Source of the DNA: an uncultured Alphaproteobacteria bacterium
GTDB lineage: Bacteria > Pseudomonadota > Alphaproteobacteria > RUG11792
DNA: 64,000 bases
Direction of reading: 5' to 3'
NCBI GenBank assembly: GCA_944390585.1
Contig: CALXQI010000009.1
Span: 1 to 64,000 of the forward strand
The stretch's first letter is position 1. The number at the start of each line of letters is the position of its first letter. The notes below the pieces were generated by a model. The model saw nothing but the letters and a program-made list of their open reading frames with translations. It did no database searches and had not been told where the DNA came from. This document shows, piece after piece, positions 56,798-64,000 of the stretch. Position numbers and translations under genes: made by a program.

Positions 56798-57550
56798 ATG
56801 TTTTCTCGCATTTTATTGTCAGCGGCAATGGCTGTTGTATTGCAAGGGTGTGCAAAAGTATACGATGTAAAACAACTTGAAGGCAAAACATCTGCAGAAA
56901 TGTACCAGTGTGCACTCAAGGCAATTGAAGAAAAGAAGTACAAAGACGCCATTGCTATATTTAATGAGTTGGAAAAGCAATATCCTTATTCAGAAAATAT
57001 AGATGATGTAATTGTAAAGCGAGCGGATTGCAAATATGATAGCAAGCAAGTAAACGAGGCGATCGTTGACTATGAAACATTTATTAAAACAAACATAAGT
57101 AGTAAGCTTATGCCATATGTGTTATATAGATTGACTGTAATTTATTTTAATATGATACCTATAATAGAACGAGACCAAACAGATGCTATAAAAGCTCAGC
57201 AATATGGTCATGCTTTGCTTGAGAATTATCCAGGCACTGAGTTTGAAGAGGAAGTTAAGCAGATACTAGTCAGCGTTGATGACTTCTGTGCAGCTAAAGA
57301 ATTGTATATTGCCAAGAGCTACCAAAAACGCAAAAATTACGTTGCTGCTTTGCGACGATTGGAAGTAGTAGTGCGTGCTTTTGAAAAAACTGTAGTTATG
57401 CCAGAAGTGCTATACAGAATGATTGAGTGTAATATTGCACTTAATGCAAAAGAAGATGCTAAAAATGTTAATAGAGTTCTACAAGATAAGTACAAGGACA
57501 GTGATTGGGCAAAGTATGCGGAAGCTTTATTGCAAAAATACAAAATATGA
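56798..57550 (+). CDS. bamD: Outer-membrane assembly lipoprotein BamD
   Basis: BamD is the essential partner of BamA. The 250 residues have a lipobox LQGC (Cys 18), five TPR-like helix pairs (EEKKYKDAIAIFNELEKQYP, ALLENYPGTEFEEEV), and the C-terminal RMIECNIALNAKEDAKN. ATG 56798 starts the signal peptide; the frame opens earlier. It couples to rlmB by ATGA overlap. Confidence 0.87.
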   Translation: MFSRILLSAAMAVVLQGCAKVYDVKQLEGKTSAEMYQCALKAIEEKKYKDAIAIFNELEKQYPYSENIDDVIVKRADCKYDSKQVNEAIVDYETFIKTNISSKLMPYVLYRLTVIYFNMIPIIERDQTDAIKAQQYGHALLENYPGTEFEEEVKQILVSVDDFCAAKELYIAKSYQKRKNYVAALRRLEVVVRAFEKTVVMPEVLYRMIECNIALNAKEDAKNVNRVLQDKYKDSDWAKYAEALLQKYKI

Positions 57551-58284
57551 TAATTTTTGGAATACATGCATGTAAAAGTGCAATAAAATATAAACGTGAT
57601 GCGATTAAAAATGTTTTTTTACTTGATAATAATAAAGGTTGTAGATTTTTACAAAACACAGGCGTGCAGTATCGATATTGTACAAAATCAGAGATAAATA
57701 GTATGGTTCCTAAAAACGCTGTACATCAGGGCATAGCTATTGATATTGATGATGATGTATATTATTCAAATATTGATATATTCAAAAATTGCTGCGATAA
57801 TTGCGTTATTATTATCCTTGATGGAGTTAATGACCCACATAATCTTGGAGCAATTATAAGAAGTGCTGCAGCATTTGGCGCATATGGCATTATAGTTCCA
57901 GAACATGATTCTTGTAAATTAAACGGCACTGTCATAAAAGCAGCAAGCGGTGGGATTGATCATATTAAATTTTGTGTTGTAAAAAATCTTGCATCAGCAA
58001 TTAAAAAATTAAAAGAGTATGGATTTTGGATTTTTGCTACATGTGAAACAGCAACAGAGAATATTAATAATACCCGTTTACGTGGGAAAACATGTTTTAT
58101 ATTTGGTGCAGAAGAAACAGGTGTAAGACGTTTGCAAAAAGAAAATGCTGATTTTTTAGTCAAAATTAATACAAACTCCTCATTTCAAACACTAAACGTT
58201 TCAAATGCTGTAGCTATAGCTTTGTACGAGGTATCAAGACAAAATTCACAAGCGGATAGTAAACCACTCTTTTCTATACATTAA
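57547..58284 (+). CDS. rlmB: 23S rRNA 2'-O-methyltransferase RlmB-type
   Basis: The 245-residue SPOUT (TrmH) family enzyme methylates the 2'-OH of a guanosine (position 2251 in E. coli 23S rRNA). It has the N-terminal substrate-binding domain (IIFGIHACKSAI), then LDGVNDPHNLGAIIRSAAAF, FIFGAEETGVRRL and LNVSNAVAIALYE. RlmB is more likely than TrmH by the FGIHA start. ATG 57547 overlaps bamD. It is convergent with ychF (11-base overlap). Confidence 0.87.
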   Translation: MIIFGIHACKSAIKYKRDAIKNVFLLDNNKGCRFLQNTGVQYRYCTKSEINSMVPKNAVHQGIAIDIDDDVYYSNIDIFKNCCDNCVIIILDGVNDPHNLGAIIRSAAAFGAYGIIVPEHDSCKLNGTVIKAASGGIDHIKFCVVKNLASAIKKLKEYGFWIFATCETATENINNTRLRGKTCFIFGAEETGVRRLQKENADFLVKINTNSSFQTLNVSNAVAIALYEVSRQNSQADSKPLFSIH

Positions 58285-59359
58285 ACCTAAAATGCATTAC
58301 ATCGCCATCTTGCACAACATAATCCTTACCTTCTAAGCGCATTTTCCCTGCAGCCTTAACAGCACTTTCTCCTCCCATGCTTATAAAATCATCGCATGAT
58401 ACAGTTTCCGCACATATAAAGCCACGCTCAAAGTCAGTGTGTATAACCCCAGCTGCTTGTGGTGCTTTTATTCCTTTTTTTATAGACCAAGCACGGGATT
58501 CTTTTGCTCCAGATGTAAAAAATGTAATCAGCCCTAACAACTTGTATCCACACGTTACAACTTTGTCAAGGCCAGATTTATCACAACCAATACTATTTAA
58601 AAACATTACTTTTTCTTCTTCAGACTCTAGTGCGGCAATCTCTGCCTCAATGCGTGCGGAAATCAGCACAACTGGAGAATCGCAAACACTTGCCTTAACA
58701 GCCTCAGTGTAATCATTACCATCCAATATCTCATCTTCTCCAACGTTGCAAACATACATAACTGGTTTTGAACTAAGCAACTGTAAACGTTTTAAATTAT
58801 CATAATCTATGCTGGATGCTGAAGCAGGTTTGCCGGATTGTAGAACAGCATCTACATCACGCAGCATTTCAAGTACCTCTTTTGCGCCCTCTTCCTTAGC
58901 TTTTGCTTTTTTCTCCAACGTTGGAATCCGCTTTTCTATGCTCTCCATATCAGCCAAAATCAATTCTGCCTCAACCGTCCTAATATCAGAAACAGGATCA
59001 ATCTTCCCATTAACATGCGTGATATCATCATTTTCAAAGCACCGCACCACATGCACAATCGCATCAGTGTCCCTAATGTTTGCTAAAAATTTATTACCAA
59101 GACCTGCTCCATCACTGGCACCTTGAACAATACCAGCAATATCAACAAACTCAAGCTGAGTATGTACAATCTTTTCTGAATTGGAAATCTGCCCAAGCTT
59201 TTTCAAACGATCATCTGCAACACAAACACAACCCACGTTTGGCTCTATCGTACAGAACGGGTAATTTGCTGCTTCAGCGCTTGCTGTTGCTGTTAACGCA
59301 TTAAACAACGTAGACTTGCCAACATTAGGCAATCCAACAATACCGCAATTCAATCCCAT
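58274..59359 (-). CDS. ychF: Redox-regulated ATPase YchF
   Basis: YchF is an Obg-family P-loop ATPase. The 361 residues show [15 protein letters not shown] (8-22), [12 protein letters not shown], the coiled-coil insert and C-terminal TGS region (ADLTEV-type [15 protein letters not shown]). It is complete. It overlaps rpmG by one base (TAATG). Confidence 0.94.
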   Translation of the reverse strand: MGLNCGIVGLPNVGKSTLFNALTATASAEAANYPFCTIEPNVGCVCVADDRLKKLGQISNSEKIVHTQLEFVDIAGIVQGASDGAGLGNKFLANIRDTDAIVHVVRCFENDDITHVNGKIDPVSDIRTVEAELILADMESIEKRIPTLEKKAKAKEEGAKEVLEMLRDVDAVLQSGKPASASSIDYDNLKRLQLLSSKPVMYVCNVGEDEILDGNDYTEAVKASVCDSPVVLISARIEAEIAALESEEEKVMFLNSIGCDKSGLDKVVTCGYKLLGLITFFTSGAKESRAWSIKKGIKAPQAAGVIHTDFERGFICAETVSCDDFISMGGESAVKAAGKMRLEGKDYVVQDGDVMHFRFNV

Positions 59360-59526
59360 TATTTAATCTTTGTTTCCTTGAAAATTACGTGTTTTCTAAT
59401 TTTTGGATCATACTTTTTTTTCTCCAACTTCTCAGGCTTTAAACGTGGATTCTTTTTTGTTACATAGAAAGTTCCCGTTCCAGCAGTACTCAACATTTTA
59501 ATTACAACAACCGGTCCTTTAGCCAT
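59359..59526 (-). CDS. rpmG: 50S ribosomal protein L33
   Basis: This 55-residue L33 begins [20 protein letters not shown] and continues [20 protein letters not shown]. Its zinc cysteines are absent, as in the cysteine-free form. A GAGG sits before the ATG. It is translationally coupled to ychF. Confidence 0.95.
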   Translation of the reverse strand: MAKGPVVVIKMLSTAGTGTFYVTKKNPRLKPEKLEKKKYDPKIRKHVIFKETKIK

Positions 59527-59637
59527 CTTTAACAAACCTCATACAGAACATAAACATTTTACAGTATTTTGCATAATTATGAAACATGTGCCACTTTTAT
59601 GTTTAAAATATATAAAGTTTATTTCCGCTTTGTTAGC

Positions 59638-60435
59638 ATGTTCTTTTTGATTGACGCGTTTACTGCACATCCATTTCACGGTAACCCTGCTGGCGTTGTT
59701 ATACTTGATTACAAAGATGTTTTAAACAAGAAATTGGCGCAAAAAATTGCCTCTTACTTTAATTGGTCAGAAATTTCTTTTGTTCAACGGATTAACAATT
59801 CAACTTTTAAAATAAATTGGTTCTCACCAAAAGATGAAGCCCCACTATGTGGGCATGCAACATTGGCTGCGGCACATGTTATATTTCAACATATCGATAA
59901 AAATGCCACATCATTTGATTTTATATACAATGATGGAACTTTGCATATTACAAGAGATCAAGATAGTATATCTATGCTGTTTCCAATTAAGCCAGTTATT
60001 GAAGTAAATAATCCAAATTTTGATGTATTACATGTGTTGAATGTTGATTCGTATATTGAAATTATGCGTGATGATTTAGTATATATGGTTATTTTGGATA
60101 GCTATAATACTGTTGCAAATTTGTCACCAAATTTTGAAGCAATATCAAAACTAGATGCTAGATCTATCATAGTAACTGCAAGAACGCAAACTAAATTTGA
60201 TTTTTGCTCAAGATATTTTGCGCCAAAAGTTGGCATACCAGAAGATCCTGTGTGTGGATCTGCGCACTGCAGACTTGGTTACTATTGGAGCAAAAAACTA
60301 GAAAAAAATGATCTAAAAGCCTTTCAATGCTCAAAAAGAGCAGGCATATTAAATCTGCACGTTATCCCAAATAGCGTTAAAATTACAGGCACAGCAATAA
60401 CAGTAGCCCAATTTGCAAATGTACAGTTTGTGTAA
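59638..60435 (+). CDS. PhzF-family isomerase-like protein (canonical)
   Basis: The 265 residues retain the full PhzF signature: MFFLIDAFTAHPFHGNPAGV, Glu45 in the WSEISFV motif (the catalytic position in PhzF), CGHATLA (71-77) and EDPVCGSAH (202-210). PhzF and relatives are DapF-fold isomerases of varied substrate. The frame opens at 59569, but ATG 59638 matches the family start. It is the intact counterpart of 15722-16522. Confidence 0.85.
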   Translation: MFFLIDAFTAHPFHGNPAGVVILDYKDVLNKKLAQKIASYFNWSEISFVQRINNSTFKINWFSPKDEAPLCGHATLAAAHVIFQHIDKNATSFDFIYNDGTLHITRDQDSISMLFPIKPVIEVNNPNFDVLHVLNVDSYIEIMRDDLVYMVILDSYNTVANLSPNFEAISKLDARSIIVTARTQTKFDFCSRYFAPKVGIPEDPVCGSAHCRLGYYWSKKLEKNDLKAFQCSKRAGILNLHVIPNSVKITGTAITVAQFANVQFV

Positions 60436-60556
60436 TTAGCTTGTTGATATTTAAACAGTGTACTGTTTGTAAAATATACTAATTTTCAATGCTATTACTG
60501 ATTAGTGCGCTATAACAAGGTTAAGGTGGATTCTGAAATGGAATTGTAGACTGTGT

Positions 60557-60853
60557 TTGTTTTTAAGCTTAGTACTGCTAGCAGAAAGGGGATTGTATCC
60601 CTTTTGTGTTGTAGCACCGTTTGCAAACGGCAGTGACAAGATGCTAGGAGCTAGGCATTGTGCACACGGGAGACCTAGGGTTAGATCTGCTCTGTTTATG
60701 GCAGCACTGTATGCTGTTAGATACAACGAAGCGATCAAGGCTAGTACGAGATGTTGGTCAAAAGAGGGAAGCGCAGGAAAGTTGCTTTGTAGCATGTACT
60801 CCATAATAGTTAGACTAAACGCGTTGGTTAGAAAGGAGTTGAACAATGGATGA
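60557..60853 (+). pseudogene. IS110-family transposase C-terminal remnant
   Basis: A 98-codon frame matches the end of IS110/IS116/IS902-type transposases: VVAPFANGSDKMLGARHCAH, then GRPRVRSALFMAALYAVRYN and a final helix ending RLNALVRKE. The catalytic N-terminal DEDD domain and most of the gene are missing. No terminal repeats are seen (IS110 elements usually lack them). It is a dead fragment. The surrounding gap (60436-60962) holds nothing else recognisable. Confidence 0.75.
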
Positions 60854-60962
60854 TATCGTGAAAAATTCTATTCCGAAACAGAAGAACATTTTATGTATCT
60901 AATTAGTGTTTTGAACAAAAAGCCTTTTATAACGTCAAATCATTAAATTAATTTTTGTACAA

Positions 60963-61631
60963 TTAGCAATTACTGCAACTTGCCAAGTACTCCCTCATTG
61001 AATAAAGGCCTGGGGGCTGTGTTGATATCCATTCTGCAATTTTTACAGCATTTTGAGCAAACACGTCCTTTCTGTACGTCTCGTGCTTAATTGTTAGGCG
61101 ATCGTTATCGCTAGTAAAAGAAATTTCGTGAATACCGACAATATTGCCGCACCGTTGCGATTCAAAGTGCACATTGCTTCCGTGTGCTCGTATCGTATCT
61201 CCCAACATTAGTGCAGTGCCAGACGGCGCATCCTTTTTACGCTTGTGATGTACATCCAAAATATCAACATCGTAATCACATAATGTATCTACAAATTTCT
61301 CAAGCATCATATTTATAACAGCAATGCTTACACTCATATTTGCAGAGTAGAAAACAGCAGTAGTTTCTGCAGCCTTATTCATTAATTTGATATGAGTATC
61401 TCTCAGTCCTGTTGTACCAATAACAAGCGGCACATGAAACTTGTGTTGCAGCAAACTTTCTGTCACTTCAGGTAATGAAAAATCTATTACCACATCAGAG
61501 TTTGCGCACAAACCGTCAATATCACCAGATTTTGAAGATACACCGTAAGCGAACTCATGCCCACGTTGTTTTATGTACTCAACGACAAGTGCACCAGTTT
61601 TACCAGTGCATCCATACACACCAATGCGCAC
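60963..61631 (-). CDS. dapB: 4-hydroxy-tetrahydrodipicolinate reductase
   Basis: DapB is in the lysine/diaminopimelate pathway, needed for peptidoglycan. The 222 residues have GVYGCTGKTG, SANMSVSI and the active-site VHHKRKKDAPSGTA. The start is GTG at 61631, two bases after the ssb stop. It is slightly short (usual 240-270) but the motifs are intact. Confidence 0.92.
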   Translation of the reverse strand: MRIGVYGCTGKTGALVVEYIKQRGHEFAYGVSSKSGDIDGLCANSDVVIDFSLPEVTESLLQHKFHVPLVIGTTGLRDTHIKLMNKAAETTAVFYSANMSVSIAVINMMLEKFVDTLCDYDVDILDVHHKRKKDAPSGTALMLGDTIRAHGSNVHFESQRCGNIVGIHEISFTSDNDRLTIKHETYRKDVFAQNAVKIAEWISTQPPGLYSMREYLASCSNC

Positions 61632-61633
61632 GA

Positions 61634-62038
61634 CTACTCCATAGGGATGTAATCGTCATCACGCACCATATCAACTCCGCCATGCTCACGTTTATCAAGC
61701 ATAATCAACACACCTTTAAAACGCGGAACGACTATCTCTGTACTAAATCTTTTTTGTCCAGTCTGGTCCTGCCACTCACGCGTTTGCAATTGCCCCTCTA
61801 TGAATAACTTAGCGCCCTTTCTAACATATTTTTCACAAACCTCAGCAATTTTTTCATCATATACAACAATTCTATGCCACTCTGTTTTTTCTTTCTTTTC
61901 TCCTGTATTTTTATCTTTCCACGCGTCACTTGTTGCCAAACTGAAATTTGCAACTTTTAATCCATCATTGAGAACTCTCACTTCTGGATCTTTTCCTACA
62001 TTACCAATTAATGTTACCTTGTTCACCGATGCAGACAT
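61634..62038 (-). CDS. ssb: Single-stranded DNA-binding protein
   Basis: The 134-residue SSB has the OB-fold pattern (NKVTLIGNVGKDPEVR, FSLATSDAWKD, EWHRIVVYDE, GQLQTREWQDQTGQKRF). The linker is very short. The conserved C-terminal tip, normally DDDIPF, reads DDDYIPME and then stops: one Tyr inserted and Phe replaced. That tip binds partner proteins, so the change is notable. Confidence 0.93.
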   Translation of the reverse strand: MSASVNKVTLIGNVGKDPEVRVLNDGLKVANFSLATSDAWKDKNTGEKKEKTEWHRIVVYDEKIAEVCEKYVRKGAKLFIEGQLQTREWQDQTGQKRFSTEIVVPRFKGVLIMLDKREHGGVDMVRDDDYIPME

Positions 62039-62204
62039 TTACTCATCTTTAAAACTCTAATCCCTAACTTCATACTATCACATAGTGAAAAAAACATCCA
62101 TTCTTTCAACTACACACAGACAAATTTTTGTTTGCAAAAAATTATTTACAATAATAATTGAAAAATATTTTGCAAAATTTAACAAATTAATATATACCTT
62201 ATTC

Positions 62205-63314
62205 TTATAATTCAGCATAATATTCATATTTTATTTCTCCGTGTCTTTTTAACATCACAAGAGCTTGTTCAACCTGCTTTATGTTATTGCACCTAATGAA
62301 TACAAACATCCTATCATTTTCATCAAATGTAACATATATATATTCTCCAATTTTTTCATTATATTTATAATATAGTTCGTTTGGTAAATAATTATATGCC
62401 TCATTTATAATAATTACAGGAGTTTTTACTTCATCCCCTGATATGATTTTGGTTTGATATACATTGTGCAATATTTTTACAACTCTCTTCATTAATCTTG
62501 TATTTGCATGAACACTAACTTTATAGGACAACAAAACTGTTGGATTATGCCAAATATCTGGATATCTTTGTTCAATATCATGCTCACACTTTTCTAACAA
62601 TTCTTTATCAAACTGCTTGCTATGTTTTATATATTCAATTATGTGAGTTGCGCATATTTTAGCAATTGTATGCTCAGTCTTACTGTAATTATTCTTGATA
62701 TAAGTTACATCTTTTATAGTAGCGTATGCAATTGCTAACGGCATAATGTCTAATATAACTGATTTTACTGCGTTATTAAACATGCATTTATAAACTTCAA
62801 CGTATTCATTTGTTATTGATAGTACAATTTGCTGCAAATAATACTCTGTTGGCATATTTGACATGGGAAGCATAATATAATTATCAATTATTAATGTTGT
62901 TTTATTGTTTTCATTATATGGTGGTACAAGATATATTTTAATGTCATGTACTCTTCTAAAAAAACAGTTAACTTTTTCTAATGTATCGGCAAAGTTTATT
63001 TGTTTACATTTTTCATTAATTTTGTCACAAGTTTCCTGCAATCTATCAAAAATGCGCTCATAAAATTTTTCATGTTCTAACATTGCGCTCTCAACTATCT
63101 TCATATTATTTTCTGTACAAAGATGATGATTTTTTTCATTATTGATTATTTTGACTATAAATTTATTGCTATTTATTTTAGAGAATAAGGAATGTAATGC
63201 TTGCGATTTGCATTCTACAAGCACATTGTATACAAGTGATGCACGAGTATTTATGGCAACACAAGATATTGCGTTTGACGTTACACACAACAGAATAAAA
63301 AATACGCAACGCAT
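62205..63314 (-). CDS. Secreted protein of unknown function
   Basis: The 369-residue protein has a signal peptide (MRCVFFILLCVTSNAISCVA). The rest is charged, mostly helical with some beta-rich C-terminal sequence (GEYIYVTFDENDRMFVFIRC). No catalytic motif is recognised. It is separated from ssb by 166 bases and from pnp by 35. Another candidate exported lineage-specific protein. Confidence 0.65.
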   Translation of the reverse strand: MRCVFFILLCVTSNAISCVAINTRASLVYNVLVECKSQALHSLFSKINSNKFIVKIINNEKNHHLCTENNMKIVESAMLEHEKFYERIFDRLQETCDKINEKCKQINFADTLEKVNCFFRRVHDIKIYLVPPYNENNKTTLIIDNYIMLPMSNMPTEYYLQQIVLSITNEYVEVYKCMFNNAVKSVILDIMPLAIAYATIKDVTYIKNNYSKTEHTIAKICATHIIEYIKHSKQFDKELLEKCEHDIEQRYPDIWHNPTVLLSYKVSVHANTRLMKRVVKILHNVYQTKIISGDEVKTPVIIINEAYNYLPNELYYKYNEKIGEYIYVTFDENDRMFVFIRCNNIKQVEQALVMLKRHGEIKYEYYAEL

Positions 63315-63349
63315 AACTACATCTCCAAAATAACAAATTTACTGCACTT

Positions 63350-64000
63350 TTAGTTTGTTTTGTTACTACTCATTGCAACTTTGACTTTTCCTTTATCATC
63401 TATCCCAGTAATTGTAACTTTTATGCTATTTCCAACGTTTATACATTCTTCAGCGTTTTTGCATCTTTTTGTAATATTACTTATATGCAGCAACCCATCT
63501 CTACCACACGGCAATGATACAAAAGCTCCAAAATCTGTAACCTTTACAATCTCTCCTGTTACTGTTGTTCCAACTTCAAATATATCGCAATGTTTTTTTA
63601 TCATCTTAAGAGCTTTTTTAATTGCAGCCTTGTCTGGTGCAAGAATTGTTATTATACCGTTTTCAGAAACATCAATTTTACCTTTTATTTTTTCGCATAT
63701 TTCTTTAATTGTTTTGCCACCATGTCCGATTAGTGATCTAATGTTTTCTTTATCTATTATTACAACTTCTGTCTTTGGAGCGTCAGCACTATTTTTTGTT
63801 TTGCTTATTGTTTCCTTCATTATTGCTAAAATTTGCATCCTCCCTTCATGCGCCTGTTTTAATGCCGTGGATATTACTCTCTTTCCCAAGCTTGTAGTTT
63901 TTATATCCATTTGCAATGCGGTTATACCTTTTTCTGTCCCAGCGACTTTAAAATCCATATCTCCAAGATGATCTTCATCACCACTTATATCGGAAAGTAC
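63350..64000 (-). CDS. pnp: Polyribonucleotide nucleotidyltransferase, C-terminal part
   Basis: This is the C-terminal 216 codons of PNPase, running off the window at 64000. They include the end of the second RNase PH domain (SDISGDEDHLGDMDFK), the KH domain (IRSLIGHGGKTIKEI) and S1 domain (TGEIVKVTDFGAFVSLPCG, DGLLHISNI). PNPase degrades RNA with phosphate. The frame is intact to the window edge. Confidence 0.95.
   Translation of the reverse strand, partial: VLSDISGDEDHLGDMDFKVAGTEKGITALQMDIKTTSLGKRVISTALKQAHEGRMQILAIMKETISKTKNSADAPKTEVVIIDKENIRSLIGHGGKTIKEICEKIKGKIDVSENGIITILAPDKAAIKKALKMIKKHCDIFEVGTTVTGEIVKVTDFGAFVSLPCGRDGLLHISNITKRCKNAEECINVGNSIKVTITGIDDKGKVKVAMSSNKTN

Noticed and set aside
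60500-60860. Structured RNA (RNase P or tmRNA) suspected from the higher GC content
   Set aside because: No conserved RNase P or tmRNA cores were seen, and the frame matches the end of an IS110 transposase instead.
63360-63971. 203-codon open frame on the plus strand inside pnp
   Set aside because: Antisense shadow of the KH/S1 region of pnp, which has clear motifs.

Overview
The window is AT-rich, densely coded and clearly bacterial. Its gene set points to an alphaproteobacterium of the Rickettsiales/Holosporales kind with a reduced genome, probably host-associated. The reasons are a low GC content, many short host-type secreted proteins of no known family, long runs of overlapping genes, decaying pseudogenes, a GcrA-like DNA-binding protein and an alphaproteobacterial-looking housekeeping set. 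It still makes an envelope (two mraY copies, murF, murG, murJ, kdsD, lptC, mlaF, bamD, tolR/exbD), exports proteins (secD, secF, yajC, tatA, a secretin) and keeps pyruvate kinase, full-length (p)ppGpp synthase/hydrolase, dapB and pnp.

Layout. 1-3100: secreted-protein genes, one broken by a stop and a frameshift. 3144-8825 (-): yajC-secD-secF-mraY plus a second, apparently inactivated mraY. 8967-12212 (+): a coiled-coil secreted protein, a five-unit array of kdsD start regions, then kdsD. 12237-17283: xerD (-), then murJ, mlaF, a degenerate phzF and adk (+). 17284-18079: a broken reading frame and decayed tandem copies of the rpsK 3' end. 18080-24932 (-): rpmF-plsX-fabH-HIT-ileS-lptC, a small membrane ORF, rpsM-rpsK. 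25312-30456 (-): tRNA-Arg, an archaeal/eukaryotic-type proS, a Bax-inhibitor-1 protein, an outer-membrane protein, a CNNM/CorC-type protein and a repeat protein. 30573-35432: murF, tatA (-), a secretin and a large secreted protein. 35975-38212 (-): pyk and pgeF. 38363-46353: two CIRCE-like operators, dnaK, a GcrA-like gene (-), gatB-Sel1-murG-tolR and ftsH. 46397-50277: a lone tssG-like T6SS baseplate gene, tRNA-Asn, a two-cluster ferredoxin, recO (-), a second outer-membrane protein (-) and a proline-rich membrane protein. 50516-55625 (-): spoT-ybeY-corC-exonuclease-polyprenyl synthase. 55939-64000: nrdG-like radical SAM (-), bamD-rlmB, rpmG-ychF (-), phzF, an IS110 remnant, ssb-dapB (-), a secreted protein (-) and partial pnp (-).

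The recurring theme is local duplication. There are tandem copies of gene ends (five units at the kdsD start, three at the rpsK tail), a full tandem gene pair (mraY), intragenic tandem repeats (29821-30456 and 8967-10697) and dispersed paralogs (two outer-membrane proteins sharing upstream DNA, two phzF). In mraY and phzF one copy keeps the catalytic residues and the other has lost them. Frame-breaking indels in runs of T or A are seen twice.

All family assignments come from motif recognition by eye. No database search was possible.
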